A stretch of DNA of 47,976 nucleotides from Bacillus solimangrovi (GCF_001742425.1 NZ_MJEH01000023.1:1-47976), one strand, 5' to 3'. Positions 1-9,777 are shown, counted from the first letter of the stretch. Notes: generated by a model not told the origin, from the letters alone. A program made the numbers and translations.

Positions 1-158
1 GTGCTAAATATACACGTGGTCGTACACCAGTTTCTTTACAATATTATGAGACATTTTCAACGAAGAGAGAGGCAATGCAAGCAGAGTATCGGTTTAAGCA
101 GTTAACTAAACAAGAGAAGGAACGATATATTCAAAAAGGAGTGGAAATTAATGATTAG
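1..158 (+). CDS. yazA: GIY-YIG nuclease-like protein YazA, C-terminal fragment
   Basis: An open frame enters from the left edge (codons in phase from base 3) and stops at TAG 156-158. The visible 51 or so residues contain [17 protein letters not shown] followed by a basic helix with [12 protein letters not shown]. This is the typical C-terminal half of small UPF0213/YazA-type GIY-YIG domain proteins. The catalytic GIY and YIG strands lie outside the window. The frame overlaps the rsmI start by 8 bases, so the two are probably translationally coupled, and yazA precedes rsmI (yabC) in B. subtilis too. The function of this single-domain family is not settled. Confidence 0.85.
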   Translation, partial: AKYTRGRTPVSLQYYETFSTKREAMQAEYRFKQLTKQEKERYIQKGVEIND

Positions 159-1023
159 GCAGAAAAGCTTTTCTGATCAACCTTATGGAGTGTTATATCT
201 TGTAGCAACACCAATAGGAAATTTAGAAGATATTACATATCGTGCACTTCGTATCTTAAATGAAGTATCGATGATCGCTGCTGAAGATACTCGTCAAACG
301 CGTAAGCTACTTACTCATTTTGACATACAAACACCACTTACAAGCTATCATGAGCATAATAAACAAAATAGTGGAGATAAGTTACTTACTAGGCTTGAGC
401 AAGGTGAAAGCATTGCTTTAGTCAGTGATGCAGGAATGCCAGCGATTTCAGATCCAGGTAATGATCTTGTAAAAGAAACCATTGAAAGAGGGATTGCTGT
501 GATTCCACTACCAGGTGCTAATGCTGCACTATCAGCTCTAATAGCATCCGGTTTAAATACTGAACACTTTTATTTTTATGGTTTTTTACCTAGAAAGAAA
601 AAAGAAAAAGTGACTTCATTGGAACGTGTGAAGAATATGGACGGTACAATTATTTTTTATGAATCACCTCATCGCCTTAAGGAAACGTTATTAGCGTTAT
701 CTGAGGTGTTTGGAAATGAAGAAAGAGTTGTATTAGCGAGAGAAATTACGAAGAAATTTGAAGAGTTTTTACGTGGACCTATTGGAGAGGCACTAATTTG
801 GGCGCAGGAAGAAGAGATTAAAGGTGAATTTTGTATTTTAATAGAAGGAAACAATCAAGAGGCTGAACCTGATTATTGGTGGGAGAGTTTAACATTAGTT
901 GAACATGTTGAATATTACATTTCTGATAGTGGATTAACTTCTAAAGAGGCGATAAAACAAGTAGCAAACGATCGTGAACTACCTAAAAGGGAAGTATATC
1001 AAGCTTACCATATTGAAAGTTAG
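151..1023 (+). CDS. rsmI: 16S rRNA 2'-O-methyltransferase RsmI
   Basis: RsmI uses S-adenosylmethionine to methylate the 2'-OH of C1402 in the decoding centre of 16S rRNA. The 290-residue length is normal. The tetrapyrrole-methylase-like fold shows at [15 protein letters not shown] (about 15-29), [12 protein letters not shown] (92-103, SAM-binding loop) and FYESPHR (169-175). The ATG at 151 follows AAAAGGAGTGG and overlaps the end of yazA. The gene ends just before a bidirectional terminator shared with the convergent abrB gene. The yazA-rsmI-abrB order matches B. subtilis. Confidence 0.96.
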   Translation: MIRQKSFSDQPYGVLYLVATPIGNLEDITYRALRILNEVSMIAAEDTRQTRKLLTHFDIQTPLTSYHEHNKQNSGDKLLTRLEQGESIALVSDAGMPAISDPGNDLVKETIERGIAVIPLPGANAALSALIASGLNTEHFYFYGFLPRKKKEKVTSLERVKNMDGTIIFYESPHRLKETLLALSEVFGNEERVVLAREITKKFEEFLRGPIGEALIWAQEEEIKGEFCILIEGNNQEAEPDYWWESLTLVEHVEYYISDSGLTSKEAIKQVANDRELPKREVYQAYHIES

Positions 1024-1028
1024 TAAAA

Positions 1029-1062
1029 AGACCAATGCTTTTTTAAGCATTGGTCTAATTTA
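1029..1062. terminator. Bidirectional terminator between rsmI and abrB
   Basis: A perfect 12-bp stem (1029-1040 with 1045-1056, loop TTTT) sits between the two convergent genes. On the minus strand the stem is followed by CTTTTTACT, a good U-tract for abrB. On the plus strand it is followed by AATTTATTATTTT, a weaker tract for rsmI. Confidence 0.9.
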
Positions 1063-1347
1063 TTATTTTGATTCGTTAATTCTGTTTTGGATTTCGCTAA
1101 TGATTTGCTCTGCACCTTCACGGCTTAAAATTAGCTTACCGTTTGCTAGTGTCATGTTATCATCACTTACTTCACCTGTTACGTGACAAGTCATATTTGG
1201 CTTGTATTTCTTTAAGATGATGCGCTCATCGTCAACATAGATTTCAAGAGCGTCCTTTTCTTCGATACCTAATGTGCGGCGAAGTTCAATTGGAATAACA
1301 ACGCGACCTAATTCGTCAACTTTACGTACAATACCTGTAGATTTCAT
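1063..1347 (-). CDS. abrB: Transition-state regulator AbrB
   Basis: AbrB is the global DNA-binding repressor of post-exponential genes. The 94 residues begin MKSTGIVRKVDELGRVVIPIELRRTLGIEEKDALEIYVD, the swapped-hairpin (SpoVT-AbrB) DNA-binding domain, followed by the AbrB C-terminal dimerisation domain. The start has a strong SD (AGGAGGAGAAC, complement of 1355-1365) 7 nt upstream. It is the only minus-strand gene in the window. The promoter and two Spo0A boxes upstream indicate repression by Spo0A, as in B. subtilis. SpoVT at 21481 carries a closely similar N-terminal domain. Confidence 0.97.
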   Translation of the reverse strand: MKSTGIVRKVDELGRVVIPIELRRTLGIEEKDALEIYVDDERIILKKYKPNMTCHVTGEVSDDNMTLANGKLILSREGAEQIISEIQNRINESK

Positions 1348-1389
1348 AATGGATGTTCTCCTCCTAAATTATCATTCTATGTAACACTA

Positions 1390-1448
1390 TTCGTCATTTT
1401 TCGACATAGATTTACTATCATAATAGCAGTCAGACCTCTTAACGTCAA
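1390..1448 (-). promoter_or_regulatory. abrB promoter with two Spo0A boxes
   Basis: Read on the minus strand, TTGACG (complement of 1443-1448) is followed after 17 bp by TATTAT (complement of 1420-1425), a good sigma-A promoter. Downstream of the predicted start near 1413 lie TGTCGAA (complement of 1400-1406, in the context TATGTCGAAAAA) and TGACGAA (complement of 1390-1396). Both match the 0A-box TGNCGAA. Tandem boxes just inside the transcript are the arrangement by which Spo0A~P represses abrB in B. subtilis. Confidence 0.88.
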
Positions 1449-1722
1449 TATTTTTTTGTAAAAAGTTGTAGGATTTATAAATAAATGTATCGTTTTTTGG
1501 AGAAATATGAAGATATAAGGATAATAGAGGGAAAAACATTGTATTATATCTCCAAATAGTAATTTTCATGAACTAAATAAACATAAAATAATGCGCAATA
1601 TTTTACTGTTTCTATATATATTCGACAAATTACAACATTTTAATAGGGTATTCGTATCTTTTTCAGAAAAAATATGGAAGGTATTGATATAATTGTTGAT
1701 TGGTAATTCAAAATACACTTTC

Positions 1723-1752
1723 TTGACATTATTAAAACGATTTAGGTATATT
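1723..1752 (+). promoter_or_regulatory. Candidate metG sigma-A promoter
   Basis: TTGACA (1723-1728) is separated by 18 bp from TATATT (1747-1752). Another TATAAT lies at 1769-1774 but has no good -35 at the right distance. Transcription from here would give a leader of roughly 350 nt containing the attenuator-like structure at 1903-1971. Confidence 0.6.
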
Positions 1753-1902
1753 TTGAAATGTGTTCTGTTATAATAATAGATATGATTTTCTAGAGATTTT
1801 GTATAGTATGAAATCTTTTATTTGAAATAAGATAAAGTGTTGAAATTAATAATGAGTAAATGAATAAATGTGAACATACATTTATCATAATTTAATGGGA
1901 TT

Positions 1903-1971
1903 GTCCTAATGCTGAGATAGTGAGGGACTTTGTACTTGCGATGCTCTCGTCCTTTGGGCGGGAGCATTTTT
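1903..1971 (+). promoter_or_regulatory. Attenuator-like leader upstream of metG
   Basis: A 12-bp stem with two G-U pairs (1941-1952 with 1956-1967, loop TTT) followed by TTTT is a plausible intrinsic terminator about 140 nt before metG. Upstream, GTCC 1903-1906 can pair with GGAC 1925-1928. The same GGAC can instead pair with GTCC 1949-1952 on the 5' side of the terminator stem. Such alternative pairings are typical of conditional termination. I do not see the T-box AGGGTGGNACCGCG motif or SAM-riboswitch conserved blocks. Confidence 0.5.
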
Positions 1972-2109
1972 AACGAGTAAAAGGACGTCATATTTGGTGT
2001 TAGTTTACTCGTATAAAGTAAATATATGATGTACAATTACATTATTTTAAAATTGAAATGGAGTTTAATAGTTTAAACTTTTTTATACTTAATTAAGGAG
2101 GCTATTTGA

Positions 2110-4059
<1,950 letters not shown>

Positions 4060-4067
4060 AGAACATG

Positions 4068-4098
4068 CACTCTCGCTCAACAAGCGAGAGTGTTTCAT
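4068..4098 (+). terminator. Stem-loop after metG
   Basis: A perfect 10-bp stem (4068-4077 with 4083-4092, loop CAACA) is followed only by TTTCATT. It is therefore either a weak terminator or a processing or stabilising hairpin between metG and the downstream nuclease gene. Confidence 0.6.
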
Positions 4099-4139
4099 TA
4101 TATCGTTTAGATAGAATATTGAATGTAGGGGTGTATAGA

Positions 4140-4907
4140 ATGCTTTTTGATACACATGTCCATTTAAATGCTGATCAATTTAACGAAGATCTAGAAGAAA
4201 CCATTCTTCGTGCTCAAGAAGCGGGTGTGACTGAAATGGTTGTTGTTGGTTTTGATCGTAAGACTATCGAAAGTGCGATTGAAATAGCGGAAAGTTATGA
4301 ATTCATCTATGCTGCCATTGGCTGGCATCCTGTAGATGCAATTGATATGACAGAAGATGATTTGATATGGATAGAAAAACTGGCGTCACATCCAAAGGTC
4401 GTAGCTCTTGGTGAGATGGGGTTAGATTATCATTGGGAAAAGTCACCACATGATACACAGAAAGAAGTATTTCGTAAACAAATTCGCTTAGCAAAAAAAC
4501 TAAAGTTGCCAATCATTATTCATAACCGAGAGGCGACACAAGATATTATTACTATTTTAGAAGAAGAGGATGCGGCAGAGGTTGGAGGAATCATGCACTG
4601 TTATAGCGGTAGTGTAGAGATTGCTAAAAAATGTATCGGTATGAATTTCTATATTTCATTAGGCGGACCTGTAACATTTAAGAATGCTAAAAAACCTAAG
4701 GAAGTTGCTGAAGAAATACCATTAGATAAATTATTAATTGAAACAGATTGTCCATATTTAGCACCTCATCCATATAGAGGTAAAAGGAATGAACCAGCAT
4801 ATGTGAAGCTAGTTGCTGAGCAAATAGCTGAATTAAAAAATGTACCATATGAGGATGTTGTAAAAGCAACAAATGTAAATGCGAGAAAGCTATTTAATAT
4901 TAGATAA
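4140..4907 (+). CDS. yabD: TatD-family metal-dependent deoxyribonuclease
   Basis: A 255-residue TIM-barrel amidohydrolase of the TatD family. Metal ligands are visible: H6 and H8 in DTHVH, E92 in EMGLDYHW, H128 in HNREA, H153 in HCYSG and D203 in ETDCPY. The family has 3'-5' exonuclease and endonuclease activity on DNA and is usually linked to DNA repair or degradation. I chose the ATG at 4140 (MLFDTHVHLNA), after GGGGTG. An in-frame upstream extension to 4065 would run through the metG stem-loop and has no SD. It lies between metG and yabE as in B. subtilis. Confidence 0.93.
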   Translation: MLFDTHVHLNADQFNEDLEETILRAQEAGVTEMVVVGFDRKTIESAIEIAESYEFIYAAIGWHPVDAIDMTEDDLIWIEKLASHPKVVALGEMGLDYHWEKSPHDTQKEVFRKQIRLAKKLKLPIIIHNREATQDIITILEEEDAAEVGGIMHCYSGSVEIAKKCIGMNFYISLGGPVTFKNAKKPKEVAEEIPLDKLLIETDCPYLAPHPYRGKRNEPAYVKLVAEQIAELKNVPYEDVVKATNVNARKLFNIR

Positions 4908-4967
4908 TATATTTTAATTAGACAAGAAAAGAAATAATATGACATGGTTTGAAATAGGCGCCGAGAA

Positions 4968-5073
4968 TGTCGAACGATTTTGGTTCACATTTCCTCGTTT
5001 GACAACGATAATAGATACTAATATGGTCAAGCGAGGAGGTGTCCAATGTGTGAATAAATAACATTATTTACAC
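4968..5073 (+). promoter_or_regulatory. Region upstream of yabE: 0A box, weak promoter, SD with tiny ORF and stem-loop
   Basis: TGTCGAA at 4968-4974 matches the Spo0A box. TTGACA 4999-5004 with TATGGT 5022-5027 (17 bp) is a possible promoter. GCGAGGAGGTG (5031-5041) is a near-perfect SD followed by ATG TGT GAA TAA at 5046-5057, a three-codon ORF. A 10-bp stem with one G-U pair (5048-5057 with 5064-5073) covers that ORF. The function is unknown, and a translated leader controlling yabE is only a possibility. Confidence 0.4.
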
Positions 5074-5136
5074 TAAAAAATCTTTCGTGGAGCGAGAAAA
5101 TCTCTTCTAACGGGACGGTATATGTCCATTAAAAAG

Positions 5137-5165
5137 TTGACAATCATCGAGACGCTCTATATAAT
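5137..5165 (+). promoter_or_regulatory. Consensus sigma-A promoter of yabE
   Basis: TTGACA (5137-5142), a 17-bp spacer and TATAAT (5160-5165) match consensus at all twelve hexamer positions. The predicted start near 5172 leaves a short untranslated leader with the SD GAAGGAGGAG before the ATG at 5195. Confidence 0.85.
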
Positions 5166-5194
5166 TCACTCCGTATGAAGGAGGAGACACAGCC

Positions 5195-6373
5195 ATGTTA
5201 AATAATAGATTTGGATTGACGAATGCATCGTTATTCAAATGGTCTGTTACACTCATCGCCGCAGTTTTATGTATCAGTCTCATCGTCTTTGAAGGGACGA
5301 AAGCAACTGTCAAAATTAACATAGACGGTAAGCAAGAAACGATACGTACCCATGCAAAAACAGTAGAACAATTACTAACAACACAAGATATTGAGCTGAA
5401 ACAAGACGATTTAATTCAGCCAAGTATGAATACAGCAATCTCAAATGGTATGCAAGTTACATGGGAACCAGCAAAGACTGTTACACTTGTAGTAAATGGT
5501 GAGGAACAAACCGTTTCGACAACAGTTGAAACAATCCGTGAATTATTGCACGAGCAAGGTGTTAAAATCATGGAGCGTGATGAAGTAAAGCCAGTAAAAA
5601 CAGCAAAAATCGAAGATGGAATGAATGTTGTTGTCACAGAAGCTTTTGAATTACCTATAGTTATAGGTGGAGAGGAAAAATCTGTTTGGACGACTTCGAC
5701 CACTGTCGCTGACCTTTTAAAGCAACAAGGAGTTTCATTGGATGATGATGACCGAGTAGAGCCCGATCTACAAGCGCCAATAACCAAAGAGACAAAGATA
5801 GAGGTCGTTCGCGTAGAAAAGGTCACCGATGTGGTGGAAGTAGCACTTGATTATGCTGTTGTTACACGAAATGATTCTTCGCTATCTTCAGGAGAAGAGC
5901 GTGTTATTTCAAAAGGACAAGAAGGTAAAGTAAAGAAGACTTTTGAAGTCGTAATAGAGAACGGCAAGGAAGTTTCTCGTGAATTAATAAACAAAGAAAC
6001 CGTTCGAGAAAGTAAAGACCGTATTGTAGCAATTGGTACAAAATCTACTAATCAACCAATTATCTCTCGTGGAGGGACAGCAGTTAAGGAGTTTTATGTA
6101 AAGGCCAGTGCTTATACTGCTTATTGTAAAGGCTGTTCAGGTAAGACTAGAACAGGAATTGATTTACGAGCAAACCCTAATGTTAAGGTTATAGCTGTTG
6201 ATCCAAATGTTATCCCATTAGGTACGAAAGTATGGGTTGATGGTTATGGTTATGCTATTGCAGGTGATACAGGGTCAGCGATTAAAGGTAATCGAATCGA
6301 CCTGTTTATGCCGAGCTCAGCAGCTGCCACTGCTTTTGGAGTTAAAAATGTAAAAATCAAAATTCTTGAATAG
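5195..6373 (+). CDS. yabE: YabE: DUF348/G5/3D-domain cell-wall protein
   Basis: An exported, probably membrane-anchored, cell-wall protein resembling resuscitation-promoting-factor or Sps-type autolysins. Residues about 15-32 form a hydrophobic signal or anchor. Three DUF348 repeats follow (around 38-80, 96-138, 153-195), then a G5 domain (about 208-285) and a C-terminal 3D domain (about 303-392) with the Asp motifs AVDPNVIPLG, AGDTGSAIKGNRIDLF. The 3D fold is related to MltA-type lytic transglycosylases, so peptidoglycan cleavage is likely. The start at 5195 has SD GAAGGAGGAG. A consensus promoter precedes it and a terminator follows. In B. subtilis yabE is controlled by an ECF-sigma antisense RNA; I see no clear equivalent here. 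Confidence 0.92.
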   Translation: MLNNRFGLTNASLFKWSVTLIAAVLCISLIVFEGTKATVKINIDGKQETIRTHAKTVEQLLTTQDIELKQDDLIQPSMNTAISNGMQVTWEPAKTVTLVVNGEEQTVSTTVETIRELLHEQGVKIMERDEVKPVKTAKIEDGMNVVVTEAFELPIVIGGEEKSVWTTSTTVADLLKQQGVSLDDDDRVEPDLQAPITKETKIEVVRVEKVTDVVEVALDYAVVTRNDSSLSSGEERVISKGQEGKVKKTFEVVIENGKEVSRELINKETVRESKDRIVAIGTKSTNQPIISRGGTAVKEFYVKASAYTAYCKGCSGKTRTGIDLRANPNVKVIAVDPNVIPLGTKVWVDGYGYAIAGDTGSAIKGNRIDLFMPSSAAATAFGVKNVKIKILE

Positions 6374-6382
6374 GTAATATGG

Positions 6383-6420
6383 GACCACAGAGGGGTTGAA
6401 CTCTGTGGTCTTTTATTTTT
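6383..6420 (+). terminator. Terminator after yabE
   Basis: A perfect 10-bp stem (6383-6392 with 6401-6410, loop GGGTTGAA) is followed by TTTTATTTTT. Confidence 0.93.
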
Positions 6421-6474
6421 AAGAGAGTAACGTACTTGTATTGTTAAGCCAATTTTATGAAGTCCATGTGAAAA

Positions 6475-6483
6475 TGCTATAAT
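6475..6483 (+). promoter_or_regulatory. Extended -10 promoter for rnmV-rsmA
   Basis: TGCTATAAT is a perfect extended -10 (TGnTATAAT). The -35 region 17 bp upstream is poor (TTATGA). It lies about 55 bp before the rnmV start, downstream of the yabE terminator. Confidence 0.6.
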
Positions 6484-6536
6484 CACTATATATGACGTAT
6501 TAGAACTATAAAAAGTTTTAACTATTGGAGGAAAAA

Positions 6537-7094
6537 ATGAAAATAAAAGAAATCATAGTTGTTGAAGGCAAAGATGATACTGTTAAAATAAAACATGCTG
6601 TTGATGCAGATACAATTGAAACGAATGGTTCAGCTATAAATAAAGCAACCCTTGAACAGATTCGTCTTGCCCAAGAGACGAGAGGTGTAATAGTTCTCAC
6701 TGATCCTGATTATCCAGGTGAGCGAATTCGGAGAATTATTTCTGAAAATGTACCTGGCTGTAAACATGCCTTTCTACAAAAAGGTCAAGCGATTGCTAAG
6801 AAGGGAAGAGGACTGGGTGTTGAGCATGCCTCGGTAGCAGATATTCGAGCGGCTCTAGAAGGTTTGCGAGAGGAAATGTCAGAGCCTGTAGAACAAATAA
6901 AGTGGCAAGACCTTGTTCAAGCTGGTCTAATAGGTGGGACTCAAGCTAAGAGCCGTAGAGAACGTTTGGGAGTATTGTTGAAGATTGGTTATACAAATGG
7001 TAAGCAACTTCATAAACGTCTAAAGATGTTTCAAATTACAAAACAACAATATGAGCAAGCATTACAACAAGTATTGCAGGAGGAGCATGTATAA
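6537..7094 (+). CDS. rnmV: Ribonuclease M5
   Basis: RNase M5 makes the two final cuts that mature 5S rRNA, using ribosomal protein L18 as cofactor. The 185-residue protein starts with a TOPRIM domain: the catalytic Glu is in VVEGKDD (E10) and the DxD is in LTDPDYPGERIR (D56, D58). A C-terminal RNA-binding region with basic patches follows. I chose ATG 6537, which has GGAGG at 6528-6532. The upstream in-frame TTG at 6525 contains that SD and is unlikely. It abuts rsmA (stop 7092-7094, next ATG 7095), as in B. subtilis. Confidence 0.95.
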   Translation: MKIKEIIVVEGKDDTVKIKHAVDADTIETNGSAINKATLEQIRLAQETRGVIVLTDPDYPGERIRRIISENVPGCKHAFLQKGQAIAKKGRGLGVEHASVADIRAALEGLREEMSEPVEQIKWQDLVQAGLIGGTQAKSRRERLGVLLKIGYTNGKQLHKRLKMFQITKQQYEQALQQVLQEEHV

Positions 7095-7967
<873 letters not shown>

Positions 7968-8016
7968 ACAAGAAATTGTCTTCAGTTGGATCAATATAAA
8001 AATAGATGAAAACGTG

Positions 8017-8053
8017 AAAGGTTCCTTTATTTTTTTAATAAAGGAACCTTTTT
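8017..8053 (+). terminator. Terminator after rsmA
   Basis: A perfect 13-bp stem (8017-8029 with 8039-8051) with a T-rich loop. Its 3' arm ends in CCTTTTTC, forming the U-tract. Confidence 0.9.
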
Positions 8054-8109
8054 CAATTGAAATGAAAGTAAAACATTCAAAAATTTCTAACTTCTATAGC
8101 CATTAGCTC

Positions 8110-8204
8110 ATGTTATAAAAAAATTGAAGGGTTAACCCGCTTCACCAAAGCTTTTTATTGTTGGTGCAGGTGTAAGAAGGGAGCTTTGCGTTTTTCTATA
8201 ACAT
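8110..8204 (+). ncRNA. Candidate structured element before yabG
   Basis: Outer arms 8110-8123 and 8191-8204 pair at 13 of 14 positions. Inside lie the palindrome GGGTTAACCC (8129-8138), the pair CACCAA 8143-8148 / TTGGTG 8161-8166, and a competing pair AAAGCT 8147-8152 / AGCTTT 8182-8187. The last is followed by GCGTTTTT. This could be a multi-branched leader RNA, a small RNA, or a DNA-level operator. No known riboswitch consensus was recognised. Confidence 0.35.
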
Positions 8205-8271
8205 AGGCACCGATTACAGTTTCAACACATAAGTTGAAGTAGAGGCTTTTTGATAGGGCAGGAGGAGTACT

Positions 8272-9168
8272 ATGAGTGTACAAATTGGTGATATTGTCGG
8301 ACGTAAATCATATGATTGTGACTTGCTATTTCGCGTTATCGATATGAAACAAAAGGATGAAGAGACAATTGTAATGTTATATGGTGAAGACGTTCGTTTA
8401 GTAGCAGATGCTTTCATTGATGATCTAGTTGTAATCGATGAGCGTGAATATAAAAAACGAAAACAAAAATTACAAGAAAAGGAAGATCAATCCTTTCGAT
8501 TATTTCGTAAGGAATATAAAGTAGTTCGAGAAAAAAATGAATATACAGCTTCAAGTGGATATAAACATGAACATGCAATTTTTCAAATGCCTGGAAAGGT
8601 GTTGCATTTAGACGGGGATCCTTTGTATTTAAAAAAATGTCGAATGTTATATGAGCGATTACACATTCCTGCTTATGGATTCCATATGAATGAAAGCGAA
8701 ATGCCTGAAAAAGTAGAAGCATTAATTGATCAGTTTCGTCCTGATATTTTAGTTATTACTGGGCATGATGCTTACTCTGAATCAAAGGGTGCAGTGACAG
8801 AATTGAAGGCTTATCGTCACTCGAGATACTTTGTTGAAACAGTGAATCGAGCGAGGAAAAAGATCCCTAACTTAGATCAGCTTGTAATCTTTGCTGGTGC
8901 CTGTCAATCGCACTTTGAATCGCTTATTCGAGCTGGAGCAAATTTTGCAAGCTCTCCACGAAGGGTAAACATTCATGCCTTAGACCCAGTATATGTTGTA
9001 GCAAAAGTAAGTTATACGGCATTTAACGGTGATGTAAACGTGTGGGAAGTATTAAAAAACACCTTAACTGGAGAAAAAGGACTTGGTGGAATTCAAACCA
9101 GAGGATTTCTTAGGACTGGTATGCCTCTAATGAATCATGAAAAAGAGGAGAAGAGTAAAAGCGATTAA
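8272..9168 (+). CDS. yabG: Sporulation-specific cysteine peptidase YabG
   Basis: YabG is a spore-coat-associated clan-PC-like cysteine protease that processes coat proteins (SpoIVA, SafA and others in B. subtilis) late in sporulation. The 298 residues contain the conserved active-site contexts ITGHDAYSE (H165) and FAGACQSH (C211), and an N-terminal SH3-like region. The start ATG 8272 is preceded by GGAGGAG (8260-8266). In B. subtilis it is a sigma-K gene. It is followed by a terminator and then veg, as in B. subtilis. Confidence 0.95.
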   Translation: MSVQIGDIVGRKSYDCDLLFRVIDMKQKDEETIVMLYGEDVRLVADAFIDDLVVIDEREYKKRKQKLQEKEDQSFRLFRKEYKVVREKNEYTASSGYKHEHAIFQMPGKVLHLDGDPLYLKKCRMLYERLHIPAYGFHMNESEMPEKVEALIDQFRPDILVITGHDAYSESKGAVTELKAYRHSRYFVETVNRARKKIPNLDQLVIFAGACQSHFESLIRAGANFASSPRRVNIHALDPVYVVAKVSYTAFNGDVNVWEVLKNTLTGEKGLGGIQTRGFLRTGMPLMNHEKEEKSKSD

Positions 9169-9237
9169 TCCATAAATATATTTTAAATGTGGCCATTATT
9201 AGTGAAATCATAATATATATTGCTGTTATAAAAAAAG

Positions 9238-9281
9238 TGATCAGCGTTCTATCTTGTTATAATGAACGGTGGTCATTTTTT
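9238..9281 (+). terminator. Terminator after yabG
   Basis: A 12-bp stem with one G-U pair and one mismatch (9238-9249 with 9264-9275) is followed by TTTTTT. Confidence 0.8.
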
Positions 9282-9392
9282 ATAAATGGTATCTTTTTTA
9301 TAAATATTTTTATTAGTTGACCATTTTTTGAATAAATTAGGGAGATAAAGGTACGATATAGTTGAGAAGATAAAAAAAATACAAAAGGGGCA

Positions 9393-9422
9393 TTGACATT
9401 TGAAACGAAACGTTGATATAAT
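9393..9422 (+). promoter_or_regulatory. veg promoter P1
   Basis: TTGACA (9393-9398), 18 bp, TATAAT (9417-9422): perfect sigma-A hexamers upstream of veg. Confidence 0.82.
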
Positions 9423-9433
9423 TTAACTTTTAT

Positions 9434-9462
9434 TTGACTTAATTTCGGTAAGGTGTTATAAT
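9434..9462 (+). promoter_or_regulatory. veg promoter P2
   Basis: TTGACT (9434-9439), 17 bp, TATAAT (9457-9462). The start would fall near 9469, immediately before the SD GAGAGGTGGAG of veg. The veg promoter of B. subtilis is known as one of the strongest vegetative promoters. Confidence 0.85.
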
Positions 9463-9484
9463 ACTCTTAGAGAGGTGGAGCGAC

Positions 9485-9754
9485 ATGCCAAAAACTTTAT
9501 CTGATATTAAGCAGACGTTAGACGGAAATTTAGGGAAACGTTTAAGATTGAAGGCAAATGGCGGACGTAGAAAAACCATTGAACGGTATGGTGTTTTAGC
9601 AGAAACGTATCCATCAGTATTTATTGTAGAGCTAGATCAAGCCGAAAATGCGTTTGAACGTGTTTCATACAGTTATGCTGATGTTTTAACTGAAACGGTT
9701 GAATTAAGCTTTGATGATGATTTCCACGGATCAATTGTAATGAGTGGGCAGTAG
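9485..9754 (+). CDS. veg: Veg protein
   Basis: A short conserved cytoplasmic protein (89 residues) of the Veg/DUF1021 family. It contains the typical stretch [30 protein letters not shown] and an acidic C-terminus. In B. subtilis Veg stimulates biofilm matrix gene expression by antagonising SinR; the biochemical mechanism is unclear. The fold is a small SH3-like barrel. It is driven by two near-consensus promoters and is monocistronic, with a terminator whose stem begins inside the last codons. Confidence 0.93.
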   Translation: MPKTLSDIKQTLDGNLGKRLRLKANGGRRKTIERYGVLAETYPSVFIVELDQAENAFERVSYSYADVLTETVELSFDDDFHGSIVMSGQ

Positions 9755-9777
9755 ACAACGATGTTTGCTGCTTTTTT
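9748..9777 (+). terminator. Terminator overlapping the veg stop codon
   Basis: A 10-bp stem with two G-U pairs (9748-9757 with 9762-9771, loop ACGA) is followed by TTTTTT. The 5' arm includes the TAG stop at 9752-9754. Confidence 0.88.

Larger units (their letters stand above)
1348..2109. other. Divergent abrB/metG intergenic region
   Basis: No gene is supported in this 760-bp, very AT-rich stretch. It holds the abrB promoter and operator (1390-1448), an isolated 0A-like box TTCGACA at 1621-1627, a candidate metG promoter (1723-1752), and a structured leader ending in a terminator (1903-1971). A second inverted repeat, ACGAGTAAA 1973-1981 with TTTACTCGT 2004-2012, follows. The short reading frames in the region have no SD and no recognisable product. 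Confidence 0.8.
7968..8271. other. rsmA-yabG intergenic region
   Basis: These 304 bp contain no supported gene. They hold the rsmA terminator (8017-8053) and a compact group of inverted repeats (8110-8204) described separately. I could not assign a confident sporulation sigma-factor promoter for yabG by eye. Confidence 0.7.
9169..9484. other. yabG-veg intergenic region
   Basis: These 316 bp have no gene. They contain a terminator (9238-9281) and the two veg promoters (9393-9422 and 9434-9462). The stretch 9282-9390 is AT-rich with nothing else recognisable. Confidence 0.8.

Noticed and set aside
1818-2109. T-box or SAM riboswitch controlling metG
   Set aside because: The leader has a terminator but not the T-box AGGGTGGNACCGCG sequence nor the conserved S-box blocks.
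4908-5194. ydaO-type (c-di-AMP) riboswitch before the cell-wall gene yabE
   Set aside because: Such riboswitches often precede cell-wall hydrolase genes, but I could not find its conserved blocks, and a consensus promoter lies only 30-58 bp from the start codon, leaving no room for one on that transcript.
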